Source: Candidatus Chlorobium masyuteum (GTDB taxonomy: Bacteria > Bacteroidota > Chlorobiia > Chlorobiales > Chlorobiaceae). Taken from it: a stretch of DNA of 64,000 nt. Positions 44,921-54,026 of this stretch are shown piece after piece. The stretch lies in assembly GCF_011601315.1 (NCBI RefSeq), contig NZ_JAAORA010000003.1:124001-188000 (forward strand), in the 5' to 3' direction. The notes below the pieces were generated by a model, which worked only from the letters and a program-made list of their open reading frames with translations, was not told the origin of the DNA and did no database searches. Position 1 is the first letter of the stretch. The number at the start of each line of letters is the position of its first letter. The position numbers were made by a program, and so were the translations under genes.

Positions 44921-46600
44921 TTATCTCTTTTTCTGACCTGCAATCCAATGCCGGAGAATCTGCGTAACTTCGATTTCCGATTTCGCACTGTGCATGGCTG
45001 CCCGCCACTGGCTGTCGCCTGCCATTTTACTGATCATCCCGAGAAGCTTGATATGGCTGTCCGGACGATTGACGGGAGAGAGCATGAGAAACATGATTGT
45101 TGCTGTATTCTGTGAATCCGGATCGCAAATCCCGAGCTTGCTTACCCCGATCGCAAGGACGGTTTCGTTGATTCCTTCGAGCCGGGCATGGGGAATGGCA
45201 ATCTCTTCGCCAATAAAGGTTGCACCCTGTTTTTCCCGTTCGAGGAGTGCTCTCCATGCATAATCGAACGGAATGTCGGAGTGTGTCACGCAAAGTGTAT
45301 CGAGCAATCGACGGATTGCTGACTCCTTTTCGAGAACTTCGTTCCAGAGCATGATATTGGAATGAATAATCGTTACCTCACGGTCATCACTCTCCTTTGG
45401 CTTGCCCATCAGATTTGCACGAATATCAGTGAGGTATTTCGAGGAACGAAGCTTTTTTCGGCGTTCATCCGGGTGGCGGATATCGGGCACAACAATCGTA
45501 ATACCATGACTCTCCTCTATCAGTCGTTTGATCATCGGACGTTTGCCTGTCAGGCGCTGCAACAGGGAGAGCCGTTCCCCCGAATTACCGACCACAATGT
45601 GACCGACCCGGTACTCCTTTGCAAATTGAAGGATGGTTGACACAATATCGTTGCCCTTGTAAATAAAAACAGTCGCACCAAGCTGCTGGGCAAGGGCAAG
45701 CGTATTGGTGAGCCTGCGCTGAATGCCGGCATCGATCATTTCAGGGCTTTCCGAAAGGCTTTGCACATAGACGGCGTACCAGTTGCGATTCAGGCGGCCA
45801 GCTATTCTTGAGGCATAACGCAGCAACGCCTCACTGTTTTCCGATCTTGAGCTCAGGCAGACCATAACCTGATCCGGGCTTGACGAGGGCTCATCCTGCA
45901 GGGGACTTCTACGGCTTGAGTCGATTTGGGCAGCCACTTCGCGAAGCGTCAGCTCTCTCAACTGCTCAAGGTTTTCCTCTTTGAAAAAATTGGTAAGTGC
46001 CGATTCCGCCTTGCCGGCAAGATAGACCTTGCCCTCTTTAAGCCGCTGCAGCAGGTCATCGGTGGCAATATCGACGTTGACCAGTTGATCAGCCTGCAGA
46101 GCGATCCGGTCGGGAATGCGCTCCTTTACCTTTACACCGGTTGCCTGCTCAACGGTTTCATAAAGGCTTTCAAGATGCTGAATGTTGAGAGTCGAAACCA
46201 CATGAATGCCTGTTCCGATAATCTCCTCTACATCCTGATACCGCTTTGCGTTCCTGGAGCCCGGCACATTGGTATGCGCGAGCTCATCGACCAGTACCAC
46301 CGCAGGACGACGCTTGATAATGGAATCAATATCCATTTCGGTGATTTCAATACCGCGATAGGTCAGCGCTTTGCGGGGTATGATTTCAAGGTTTTCAAGC
46401 AAAGCTTCTGTCTCTTTTCTGCCGTGCGTTTCGACAATACCCACAACGACATCAATTCCCTGTTGCTGAAGACGCCGTGCTTCGAGCAGCATCTGGTATG
46501 TTTTCCCGACGCCGGCGCAGTAGCCGAGGTATATCCTCAGGCGACCTCGCTGTGATTGCTTTATCAACCGGAGAAAACTCTCCGCTCTGCTCTCTTCCAT
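44921..46600 (-). CDS. KdpD-USP-EIIA fusion without histidine kinase
   Basis: 559 residues. The N-terminal KdpD sensor region is about 16-225, with Walker A GYCAGVGKT (26-34), VDELAHTNVPGSRNAKRYQDVEE and the KdpD-type STLNIQHLESL. A universal-stress (USP) domain follows at about 246-376 (VVGNSGERLSLLQRLTGKRP). The C terminus is a PTS EIIA type 2 domain with the phosphorylatable His at H471 in EEIAIPHARL. There is no HisKA or ATPase domain. In Escherichia coli EIIA-Ntr binds KdpD, so this fusion puts both partners in one chain. It follows kdpC by 18 bases, with ribosome site TGGAG. Confidence 0.93.
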   Translation of the reverse strand: MEESRAESFLRLIKQSQRGRLRIYLGYCAGVGKTYQMLLEARRLQQQGIDVVVGIVETHGRKETEALLENLEIIPRKALTYRGIEITEMDIDSIIKRRPAVVLVDELAHTNVPGSRNAKRYQDVEEIIGTGIHVVSTLNIQHLESLYETVEQATGVKVKERIPDRIALQADQLVNVDIATDDLLQRLKEGKVYLAGKAESALTNFFKEENLEQLRELTLREVAAQIDSSRRSPLQDEPSSSPDQVMVCLSSRSENSEALLRYASRIAGRLNRNWYAVYVQSLSESPEMIDAGIQRRLTNTLALAQQLGATVFIYKGNDIVSTILQFAKEYRVGHIVVGNSGERLSLLQRLTGKRPMIKRLIEESHGITIVVPDIRHPDERRKKLRSSKYLTDIRANLMGKPKESDDREVTIIHSNIMLWNEVLEKESAIRRLLDTLCVTHSDIPFDYAWRALLEREKQGATFIGEEIAIPHARLEGINETVLAIGVSKLGICDPDSQNTATIMFLMLSPVNRPDSHIKLLGMISKMAGDSQWRAAMHSAKSEIEVTQILRHWIAGQKKR

Positions 46601-46618
46601 CGCAAGTAACTCCAGGTT

Positions 46619-47224
46619 TTATTGTCGAGATGCACTACTGTTTTTCTTTACGGCATCGAGTTCCATATTCAATACCAAAACATTGACAAGCCCCTCTCCG
46701 GACGAGAAGATCTGTTGGCCGGTTGTTTGGCGGCGAATCACCGTTTCAACTCCAGCGAGCGTCATCCCTCTTGCTGCGGCAACCCTTGGAGCCTGAAACA
46801 GCGCAGCACGAAGCGTAATGAAGGGGTCAAGTCCGCTGCCGGATGCTGCAGCAAGGTCAGCAGGAAGAGGCCTGTTGGCGTCAGCACCATAATCCGCGAC
46901 TGTTTGCACGGCACGCTGCCGTACTTCAGGGCCTGCTGGCGAGAGATTGCTTCCTCCGGCACCTTCAGCATTGTACTTGACCGCCGAAGGTCTTGGCCAG
47001 AAATAGCCTGGGCGTGTAAACGGCTGGGCGATCAACCTGCTGCCGACAACCATCCCTGACCGGTCCCGAAGCAGCGAACCGGAAGCGCTCCCGGGGGTTG
47101 CAATGCGTGCAAAGGTGAAGATGCAGAGCGGATAGAGACCGCCGCAGAGCACAATAGTCGCAAGTACGATTCTGAGCGATGCTGCAAAATCAGCTCCTGT
47201 ATCCTCCATAAATGTAATTTTCAT
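46619..47224 (-). CDS. kdpC: KdpC, K+-ATPase accessory subunit
   Basis: 201 residues with one N-terminal helix (AASLRIVLATIVLCGGLYPL), then LIAQPFTRPGYFWPRPSA, LSPAGPEVRQRAV, DLAAASGSGLDPFIT and ARVAAARG-like sequence (PRVAAARGMTL), all hallmark KdpC blocks. The length is normal (190-205). KdpC binds the KdpB/KdpA complex and stabilises it. Its start is 15 bases after the kdpB stop. Confidence 0.98.
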   Translation of the reverse strand: MKITFMEDTGADFAASLRIVLATIVLCGGLYPLCIFTFARIATPGSASGSLLRDRSGMVVGSRLIAQPFTRPGYFWPRPSAVKYNAEGAGGSNLSPAGPEVRQRAVQTVADYGADANRPLPADLAAASGSGLDPFITLRAALFQAPRVAAARGMTLAGVETVIRRQTTGQQIFSSGEGLVNVLVLNMELDAVKKNSSASRQ

Positions 47225-47239
47225 ATAAGGCTCCTGTTT

Positions 47240-49345
47240 TCAGAATAAACCGGTGATTGATAAAATCATGTCGATAAGCTTGATGCCGACAAAAGGCACC
47301 AGAACACCGCCGACACCATAAACGAGCAAATTGTTCCGCAACAGCGCTTCAGCCCCGAGTGGACGGTATTTGACCCCCCTGATGGCAATCGGAATGAGCA
47401 TGGGGATAATGATCGCATTAAATATCAGCGCTGAAAGTATGGCGCTGCCCGGTGTTGCGAGTTGCATGATGTTCAGCACGCGAAGTCCGGGTATTGCAAG
47501 CAGGAACATGGCCGGAATGATGGCAAAATATTTTGCGACATCGTTGGCGATGGAAAAGGTGGTCAGTGCTCCGCGGGTCATCAAAAGCTGCTTGCCGATC
47601 TCGATAATTTCGATAAGCTTGGTCGGATCACTGTCGAGGTCGACCATGTTTCCCGCCTCCTTGGCCGCCTGTGTACCCGAATTCATGGCAACCCCTATAT
47701 CCGCTTGCGCCAGGGCTGGAGCATCGTTGGTGCCGTCACCCATCATGGCAACCAGCCTTCCCGCCTGCTGCTCCTTCCGGATATACTGCAGTTTGTCCTC
47801 AGGTTTCGCTTCAGCTATATAGTCGTCCACTCCCGACTGCCGTGCGATTTCAGCTGCAGTCAGCGGATTATCACCGGTTACCATCACAACCCGCAGTCCC
47901 ATTGAGCGCAACCGTCTGAACCGGTCGGTGATTCCCGGTTTGAGCACGTCTGAGAGCTCTACTACCCCGAGCGCCTTGTTGCCATCGGCGACTACAAGCG
48001 GAGTCATTCCTTTACGGGCAACAACATCAATTATTTCCTGAAGCTCACCCGGAATCGTTCCAGCCTGATCTTTGATGTATTGTTGAACCGCATCTCCAGC
48101 CCCTTTGCGCAACTGCCGCCCGTCGGCCATATCCATTCCGCTCAGTCGGGTCTGGGCCGAAAAGGCGATCACTTCAGCTCCTGCCTGTTCAGCGGGGGCC
48201 TGCTCTCCAAGGATTGTTACTCCAAGTGTGACTATGGATCGCCCTTCAGGAGTCTGGTCACCGAACGAGGCCTCCATGGCCACTCTGGCAAGATCTCGAC
48301 TGTCGACTCCGTTCAGTGGAATGAAGCTGGTAGCCTGGCGATTACCCATCGTGATAGTCCCTGTCTTGTCAAGAAGCAGGGTGTCGATATCTCCGGCAAG
48401 CTCAACGGCCTTTCCGCTTTTGGCAAGCACATTGGCCGAAAGGGCCCGGTCCATGCCTGCAAGCCCGATGGCAGAAAGCAGTGCGCCTATGGTTGTCGGA
48501 ATAAGGCAGACAAGCAGGGCCACAAGGGTGGGCACTGAAAGGTTGATGCCGAAATATCTGCCGATTGGCCAGAGCGTACCCGTCACCATCAGGAATGCGA
48601 GGGTCAATCCGGCAAGCGTAACCGTCAGGGCGAGTTCATTCGGAGTCTTCTGCCGCACAGCCCCCTCGACGAGCGCTATCATACGGTCAAGAAAAGAGTT
48701 GCCTGCCGAAACAGTGATCTTCACCACAATCTGGTCAGAGAGAACCCTTGTGCCACCGACAACACCGGAGCGGTCTCCTCCGGCCTCTCTTACTACAGGT
48801 GCCGATTCACCGGTGATGGCCGATTCGTCGACCATCGCCACGCCTTCATCCACCTCACCGTCACCGGGAATGAGTTCGCCGACAGAAACAACAACCAGAT
48901 CACCTTCCTGAAGGTCATCCGAATTGACTTGCGTCACCTTGCCGTCACGAAGCCTGTTGGCAATGGTGTTCTGCCGGGTGCGCTTCAGACTGTCAGCCTG
49001 CGCCTTTCCGCGAGCCTCGGCAAGCGACTCCGCAAAATTTGAAAAGAGGACGGTCAGCCAGAGAACCAGCAAAACGGCAAGATTGTAGATCAAACCACCC
49101 TTTCCCGTCAATGCGTCGTAGAGTGTAATTGCCGTTGTCAGTACGGCTCCGATTTCGGTAATGAACATGACAGGGTTTTTGGCCATGACCACCGGATTGA
49201 GCATCCTGAAAGAGTGCACAATTGCGGCTCTGACCATAGAGCCTTCGAATATCGAGGCGTTGCGTGATCTCCTCCGTTCTGTTTTACCCGGAAGGCTCTC
49301 TCCTTGTATGCTCGCAGTGTTACTGCTCTGAAGGTTATTCATCAT
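47240..49345 (-). CDS. kdpB: KdpB, catalytic subunit of the K+-transporting ATPase
   Basis: 701 residues, close to the 680 usual for KdpB. P-type ATPase motifs include LLLDKTGTITMGNR (phosphorylated Asp), ITGESAPV, MVTGDNPLTA, and MGDGTNDAPALAQADIGVAM. An N-terminal segment (MVRAAIVHSFRMLNPVVMAKNPVMF) is typical. It follows kdpA by 16 bases. The protein couples ATP hydrolysis to K+ import through KdpA. Nothing looks broken. Confidence 0.99.
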   Translation of the reverse strand: MMNNLQSSNTASIQGESLPGKTERRRSRNASIFEGSMVRAAIVHSFRMLNPVVMAKNPVMFITEIGAVLTTAITLYDALTGKGGLIYNLAVLLVLWLTVLFSNFAESLAEARGKAQADSLKRTRQNTIANRLRDGKVTQVNSDDLQEGDLVVVSVGELIPGDGEVDEGVAMVDESAITGESAPVVREAGGDRSGVVGGTRVLSDQIVVKITVSAGNSFLDRMIALVEGAVRQKTPNELALTVTLAGLTLAFLMVTGTLWPIGRYFGINLSVPTLVALLVCLIPTTIGALLSAIGLAGMDRALSANVLAKSGKAVELAGDIDTLLLDKTGTITMGNRQATSFIPLNGVDSRDLARVAMEASFGDQTPEGRSIVTLGVTILGEQAPAEQAGAEVIAFSAQTRLSGMDMADGRQLRKGAGDAVQQYIKDQAGTIPGELQEIIDVVARKGMTPLVVADGNKALGVVELSDVLKPGITDRFRRLRSMGLRVVMVTGDNPLTAAEIARQSGVDDYIAEAKPEDKLQYIRKEQQAGRLVAMMGDGTNDAPALAQADIGVAMNSGTQAAKEAGNMVDLDSDPTKLIEIIEIGKQLLMTRGALTTFSIANDVAKYFAIIPAMFLLAIPGLRVLNIMQLATPGSAILSALIFNAIIIPMLIPIAIRGVKYRPLGAEALLRNNLLVYGVGGVLVPFVGIKLIDMILSITGLF

Positions 49346-49361
49346 GGTTTGCGGGATTCAT

Positions 49362-51044
49362 TTATTGAACAGTTGTCGAAAGGTAATCGGCCACCGGCCC
49401 AAGTACGGCGACAGGCATAAAGAGCAGTGCTCCGATCAGAAGTACGCTGCCGAGAATGACGACGGCGAAAAGCGGCGTATCAATGCGAAGCGTACCAATG
49501 GTTTCCGGAACAGGTTTCTTGGCCGCCATGGAACCGGCGATCGCCAGAGGCAGAATGATGGGAATAAAACGGCCAAGCAGCATCACCAGACCGGTAGCCA
49601 CATTCCAAGGCACGGTATTATCACCGAGCCCTTCAAATCCTGAGCCGTTATTGGCTGCTGCTGAACTGAACTCATAGAGAATTTCAGTGAATCCGTGAGC
49701 GCCCTTGTTGAGCACACTGCCCGCTCCCCATGAGGTAGAGGCGAAAACTGCCGTTCCGACAAGAATAAGCAGTGGATGGACCAGCAGCGCGAGCAGTGCG
49801 AGCTTCATTTCATGGGTTTCCACCTTTCTGGCGCAGTATTCGGGAGTCCGGCCGACCATCATGCCGCAGATAAAGACGCCGACGATGATAAAAATGAACA
49901 TATTGATGAATCCGACTCCCACTCCACCGAAAATCACATTCAGCCACATTCCTGCAAGCGGTATCAGACCGGTCAGCGGGTTGAGACTGTCGTGCATGCA
50001 GTTGACCGAACCGTTGCTGGTCGCCGTTGTGACGGCAGCCCAAATTGCGGCTGTCCCAGGCCCGAAACGCAGCTCCTTGCCTTCGAGATTCGATACGCTC
50101 TCAATGGGTAATCCACTGAAAGCCATGGCAGGAGCGCTCTCCAGATTGAGCGCGATGCCCGATTTCAGGATCAGCAGCAGCAGCATCACGGAAAATATCA
50201 CTGCGGCATGACGCATCCGCCCGGTTATGCGTCCAAACATCCATACCGTTGCCATAGCAATCAGAGGAATGCTCGTACATTCGATATAATTGGTCAGAAA
50301 TGACGGGTTTTCGAAAGGGTGTGTGGAATTAGGTCCAAAAAATCCTCCGCCGTTCGTACCGAGCTGTTTAATGGCCACCATGGCCGCCACCGGTCCCCGT
50401 GCTATAGTCTGCATCGACCCTTCCAGAGTTCGTGCTGCTGCCGACCCTTCAAAGGTCATGGGCACTCCTCCGGCAACAAGCAAAAGTGCGACAATAACCG
50501 AAAGCGGCAGAAGAATGAACAGGGTTGAACGGAGCAGATCGCGGTAAAAGTTACCAATAAGCGTGTTTCCGGCAAAAGACCTGGCCAAAGCGGTAAGGCA
50601 GGCAATGCCTGTTGCCGCCGAAACAAACTGTAGCCACGTCAGAGCAAAAAGCTGGGAGAAATAGCTCATCGAAACCTCTCCTGAGTAGTGCTGCAGGTTG
50701 GTGTTGGTCACGAAAGAAGCTGCCGTATTGAAAATCAGACTGGCTTCCAGAGCCCCCTTGCCGTCCGGATTGAGTGGAAGCAAATGCTGAAGAGCGAGCA
50801 TGAGGACAACGGCTCCGAACATGATGGCATTGAAGGTCAGCATGGAGAGCAGATATCCTTTCCACTCCTGTTCCCTGTCAAGCATCCTTCCTCCGGTTTT
50901 TCTCAAAAGAATTGCCAGCAAACCATCACTGGATTTTTCCGGAGGATTCATGACTGCTGTCATGAACCGGCCCAGCGGCCATGAAAGCAGAACAGGCACG
51001 GCAATAAAAAGCAAAAGCATCACTATTTGCATACAGGACTCCAT
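49362..51044 (-). CDS. kdpA: KdpA, K+-binding channel subunit
   Basis: 560 residues with about ten membrane segments and the four KcsA-like pore loops of KdpA. Blocks seen are FVTNTNLQHYSGEVSMSYF, GTNGGGFFGPNSTHPFENP, TSNGSVNCMHDSLNPLTGL and AAANNGSGFEGL. The ATG at 51044 shares one base with the kdpF stop (TAATG), implying coupling; a second ATG at 51032 is an alternative. Confidence 0.99.
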   Translation of the reverse strand: MESCMQIVMLLLFIAVPVLLSWPLGRFMTAVMNPPEKSSDGLLAILLRKTGGRMLDREQEWKGYLLSMLTFNAIMFGAVVLMLALQHLLPLNPDGKGALEASLIFNTAASFVTNTNLQHYSGEVSMSYFSQLFALTWLQFVSAATGIACLTALARSFAGNTLIGNFYRDLLRSTLFILLPLSVIVALLLVAGGVPMTFEGSAAARTLEGSMQTIARGPVAAMVAIKQLGTNGGGFFGPNSTHPFENPSFLTNYIECTSIPLIAMATVWMFGRITGRMRHAAVIFSVMLLLLILKSGIALNLESAPAMAFSGLPIESVSNLEGKELRFGPGTAAIWAAVTTATSNGSVNCMHDSLNPLTGLIPLAGMWLNVIFGGVGVGFINMFIFIIVGVFICGMMVGRTPEYCARKVETHEMKLALLALLVHPLLILVGTAVFASTSWGAGSVLNKGAHGFTEILYEFSSAAANNGSGFEGLGDNTVPWNVATGLVMLLGRFIPIILPLAIAGSMAAKKPVPETIGTLRIDTPLFAVVILGSVLLIGALLFMPVAVLGPVADYLSTTVQ

Positions 51045-51124
51045 TAAAATTTTTCAGGTGATACTACGGCGATCATCAAATAGATCGCACAGGCAAACAG
51101 AACAGGCAAGATGAAATACTCCAT
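51044..51124 (-). CDS. kdpF: KdpF, small subunit
   Basis: 26 residues: MEYFILPVLFACAIYLMIAV, then VSPEKF. The single helix and the PEKF ending are characteristic of KdpF, which stabilises the KdpABC complex. GGAGG lies 8 bases upstream of the ATG. It overlaps kdpA by one base and follows the 33-residue ORF by one base. Confidence 0.93.
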   Translation of the reverse strand: MEYFILPVLFACAIYLMIAVVSPEKF

Positions 51125-51125
51125 T

Positions 51126-51227
51126 TTAAAAACCTCCGGATAGTGGGTGAATTAAGGCCGCAAGGCCGAGTAAGAGAAAAAAAATCAGTAGCCCCAGATA
51201 GATCGCCTGATAGGTGTTCATGTTCAT
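51126..51227 (-). CDS. 33-residue membrane peptide between kinase and kdpF
   Basis: The ATG at 51227 overlaps the stop of the histidine kinase by 4 bases (ATGA). The peptide is MNMNTYQAIYLGLLIFFLLL followed by GLAALIHPLSGGF, with one clear membrane helix. Its stop is followed by one base and then the kdpF ATG, and its last codons contain the kdpF ribosome site. It is not the usual KdpF. It may be a second small Kdp subunit or a linker peptide that couples translation of kinase and pump. Confidence 0.65.
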   Translation of the reverse strand: MNMNTYQAIYLGLLIFFLLLGLAALIHPLSGGF

Positions 51228-53086
51228 ACCGCCTCTTTTTCGTTGAGAATACTCTTTTTTAAAAGCTGGTGTTTATGGAGAGGTAACGTGAAGCTGAAGC
51301 GGGACCCTTTACCGGGATGGCTTTGTGAAGAAACGATTCCGCCTTGCGCTTCAACGAGCTCCTTGACAATGGCAAGTCCCAGTCCGACTCCTGATCGTTT
51401 ATCCTGACCGGGAGCCCTGTAAAACTGCTCAAAAAGGTGCGTCATGTGTTCAGATGCAATTCCCGAACCGGTATCTTCGACGAAAAACCGGACAAACTCC
51501 TCTTCCAAGGCGGCTCCTGCCGTCACACTGCCGCCCGGCATGGTAAATCGAAGGGCATTTGAAAGCAGATTGGCGAAAATATGCCGTACCGAAGAGGCAT
51601 CGGCAACGACATCGGGCAGCTCATCAGCAGTGAGTTCGGTGAGGGTGACATTGCGGTCTTTCGCTTCACCGAGAAAAGGTTCCATGCCTTCCCGAACAAG
51701 CACTGATGGCTGCACCGGACGGGGTTCGAGCTGTCCTTTGCCCGATTCGATGCGGTTCAGATCAAGCAGATCATCAAGCATTTCGACCAGCCGTTCACAA
51801 TCCTCCCTGGCTCCGACCATCAATTCGGTCTGCTGCACATTCAGCTCCCCGACCTCTTCCTGCAGCAACAGGTGAAGTGACATGCGCAAAGAGGTCAACG
51901 GTGTTTTAAGCTGATGCGATACCGTCGATAACAGTCCCCGCTTCAGCTCCTGTTGTTCATGCAACTGCGTCACATCACTGATCATCAGAATCGAGCCGGT
52001 GACATCACCTGATTCAGATACGATCGGTACGGAAACAGGCTGAAAGAAATACTCTTTGTTGCCGACAAAATGCTGCACCCAACCTTTTTCCCTTAGTCCT
52101 GACGGTCCGGGATTAGAAAAAGAGTTGTCAAGAAGTTCCGACATCCAGGGAAAAGTGAGATCCAGTATTGAAACTCCCGGTTTCAAGCCAAAAAACCTGA
52201 CAGCATTTTCACTCGAAACTTTTACCTGACCTTCAGAATCAAGAACAGTTACGGGTAAAGGAAGTGCCCTGAAAACATCGTCGATCAATTTGCGGCTCCG
52301 AAGCAGATTCACCATCTCGCTGTTCCGGTTCTGACGCAAAGCAATCAACATGGCATTGAACGACCGGGACAACTGGCCTACTTCATCATGGGCAACAGTC
52401 TGGAGGACAACTTCAAGATTTCCTCGACGGATCTCTTCAGTGGTTTCTATCAGATTCCTCAACGGGTTCAGAACCCAGCGCTGAATCTGATAGCCTAACA
52501 AAAGGGTGAGCAAAACACTGGCCATGCCAATCGAAAGCACCCGCCAGCGAGCTGAAATCGAAAGGTTGTGTGCGGCATTTTTTTCCGAAATCATGTTCGA
52601 TTCATTCAACTCAAAAATCTCCCGGGCGATCGTTTTCAGCTCATCAAACTTCGGTAGCAGCTTTTGATAGTAAAGAGTGCGCCGCAGAGACTCGGGTTTC
52701 GAGCTATCCATGACCAAAGCGAGAACTCCAAAGTATTCTGCTGACAGAGAGTGAAGCCGTTCAGCCCGCTCTTTTTCCCCCGGCAACGTGATATTGTGCA
52801 GTTCACGATCGAGCGCATCGCTGAACTTCGCTTTATGCTCCTTCACCATCTGCACACCATTTTCATGGTTACCGATAAAGGTGTTCAATACCCCGCTGTC
52901 TATTCTTTCAAGGGCATCTTTCATATCCTGACAAGCCACCACGCTCAGGTAATTCTGCTTCAGCACAACAGCAAGGGAGCTCCCGAGCTCATCAATCTGG
53001 CGTATGGTCATAAAGCTGATGGCCGAGATAATTATCAGCATTCCACCAAGGCCGAGCAGGAGTTTCTGTCTGATTCCAATTTTCAT
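51224..53086 (-). CDS. sensor histidine kinase upstream of kdpFABC
   Basis: 620 residues. The first helix is about 8-27, a helical periplasmic region 30-178, and the second helix 184-200. HAMP (PLRNLIETTEEIRRGNLEV), PAS (about 270-375), phospho-acceptor H391 in HQLKTPLTSLRM and an ATPase with NLLSNALRF and GVGLGLAIVKE follow. It is paralogous to the kinase at 39034. It precedes the 33-residue ORF and kdpFABC with overlapping stops and starts, so it is co-transcribed with the pump. It lacks all KdpD sensor domains, so its signal is probably read by the periplasmic four-helix region. The likely partner is the NtrC-type regulator at 54529. Confidence 0.92.
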   Translation of the reverse strand: MKIGIRQKLLLGLGGMLIIISAISFMTIRQIDELGSSLAVVLKQNYLSVVACQDMKDALERIDSGVLNTFIGNHENGVQMVKEHKAKFSDALDRELHNITLPGEKERAERLHSLSAEYFGVLALVMDSSKPESLRRTLYYQKLLPKFDELKTIAREIFELNESNMISEKNAAHNLSISARWRVLSIGMASVLLTLLLGYQIQRWVLNPLRNLIETTEEIRRGNLEVVLQTVAHDEVGQLSRSFNAMLIALRQNRNSEMVNLLRSRKLIDDVFRALPLPVTVLDSEGQVKVSSENAVRFFGLKPGVSILDLTFPWMSELLDNSFSNPGPSGLREKGWVQHFVGNKEYFFQPVSVPIVSESGDVTGSILMISDVTQLHEQQELKRGLLSTVSHQLKTPLTSLRMSLHLLLQEEVGELNVQQTELMVGAREDCERLVEMLDDLLDLNRIESGKGQLEPRPVQPSVLVREGMEPFLGEAKDRNVTLTELTADELPDVVADASSVRHIFANLLSNALRFTMPGGSVTAGAALEEEFVRFFVEDTGSGIASEHMTHLFEQFYRAPGQDKRSGVGLGLAIVKELVEAQGGIVSSQSHPGKGSRFSFTLPLHKHQLLKKSILNEKEAV

Positions 53087-53109
53087 GATCCATTGTTTAT
53101 CTCTTTCAA

Positions 53110-53125
53110 GACAAATAGCGTGCCA
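53110..53125 (-). promoter_or_regulatory. sigma-54 (-24/-12) promoter of the kinase-kdpFABC operon
   Basis: On the minus strand: TGGCAC, five bases (GCTAT), then TTGTC. The -24 box is a full match and the spacing is correct; the usual GC at -12 is GT. The kinase ATG lies 24 bases downstream of the element. The shared 19-base element sits 87 bases upstream. Confidence 0.65.
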
Positions 53126-53211
53126 TACACAGGATCAAGGGAATCCGGGAGGAATTGGAAGGAAATGAGGGGTTTTCAGTATCAAAATGCACGCATTCAG
53201 ATCATGCAATC

Positions 53212-53230
53212 GTGCATATTTCAACGCTGA
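53212..53230 (-). promoter_or_regulatory. shared 19-base upstream element, copy 1
   Basis: GTGCATATTTCAACGCTGA (plus strand) matches 54424-54442 at 17 of 19 bases. Both lie 87 bases upstream of a sigma-54-like promoter, measured from the first base of the element to the T of the -24 box. This is a good candidate enhancer for the NtrC-type regulator. Confidence 0.6.
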
Positions 53231-53458
53231 TGCGGAGTGGAAGAATACTCTATCGGGCAAACCGACAACAGCATCACGCTCTATCACCCATGATGCAATT
53301 TGCGATATGATTGTTTTAACCGGGTTATGCGCCAATACCCGGAACTGGTTCCACAAGAAGCGAAAGTTCCAGACTACGGGTTTTGACGCAAAGGGAGACG
53401 GAGGGAAGGATGAAATGGCCTCGCTACAAGGCACCTCAAATTAACCGGATGCTAATGA

Positions 53459-53839
53459 TTAACGCAAATCACATTCATGTAATGAAGAGTCTTTGATGAA
53501 AAGAGACTCCTCACCGCATTCACCCGTTCGGATTCTGTAGGCTGTAGTAATCTCCGAGACAAAGATTTTGCCGTCTCCGAACTCTCCGGTTTTCGCGTGC
53601 TTTAAAATACACTCGATTGTTTTCTCCAAATTAATGTCGCGCACAACGATTGACAGTAATCGCCTGGAAATGAGCGACGTCTCTCTGATACTTCCCCGAT
53701 AGATTTCTTTTTTGAATTTTGTGTCATTACCCTGTCCCGTAACCTCCCACCAGGTAAAGAAATCAATATCGATATTGTGGAGAGCTTGTTTCAACTCTTC
53801 ATACTGGCTTGTCCGAATGATAGCCTCAATTTTTTTCAT
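53459..53839 (-). CDS. divergent P-II signalling protein
   Basis: 126 residues with the P-II frame MKKIEAIIR, EIYRGS in the T-loop, TGEFGDGKIFV (C-terminal signature) and RIRTGECGEESL. GlnB-type proteins have Y51 for uridylylation; the aligned position here is Arg (YRGSIR for YRGAEY). Tyr46 is kept. The T-loop is one residue longer and the C-terminal tail is extended by about 14. P-II proteins sense ATP/ADP and 2-oxoglutarate and control ammonium transport or nitrogen enzymes. Here it lies in a potassium locus, so binding to the Kdp or sensor proteins is possible. It probably shares the transcript of the small gene at 54027. The start has no strong ribosome binding site. Confidence 0.9.
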   Translation of the reverse strand: MKKIEAIIRTSQYEELKQALHNIDIDFFTWWEVTGQGNDTKFKKEIYRGSIRETSLISRRLLSIVVRDINLEKTIECILKHAKTGEFGDGKIFVSEITTAYRIRTGECGEESLFIKDSSLHECDLR

Positions 53840-54026
53840 AGCTTTAATTTTACTCTGGTTGTAAGAATCAATAGTCAGAACCTCGAAATATCCTGATCAA
53901 GAAAATGGGAAAAAGCGGCGCGGTGGCTCGCATAATTGATTGGATCTATCACCTCCTTTTTTAATTGCTCGTAGTTTCAGAAATAATTATCAGCCAAATC
54001 GATATATCTTCTTCCTTAAATCAATC

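Larger units (their letters stand above)
53087..53458. other. regulatory gap upstream of the kinase-kdp operon
   Basis: 372 bases without a gene between the P-II-like gene and the kinase. It holds a sigma-54-like promoter (53110-53125), a shared 19-base upstream element (53212-53230) and an inverted repeat ATGCACG / CGTGCAT at 53187-53217. The rest shows nothing obvious. Confidence 0.7.

Noticed and set aside
44921-46600. idea that the KdpD-like gene is a truncated kinase
   Set aside because: The C terminus is a complete EIIA domain with its active-site His, so the chain is not cut but differently built.
53870-53960. short peptide after GGAGGTGATAG on the minus strand
   Set aside because: The first ATG is about 17 bases from the ribosome-like site and gives only 21 residues with no conserved feature.
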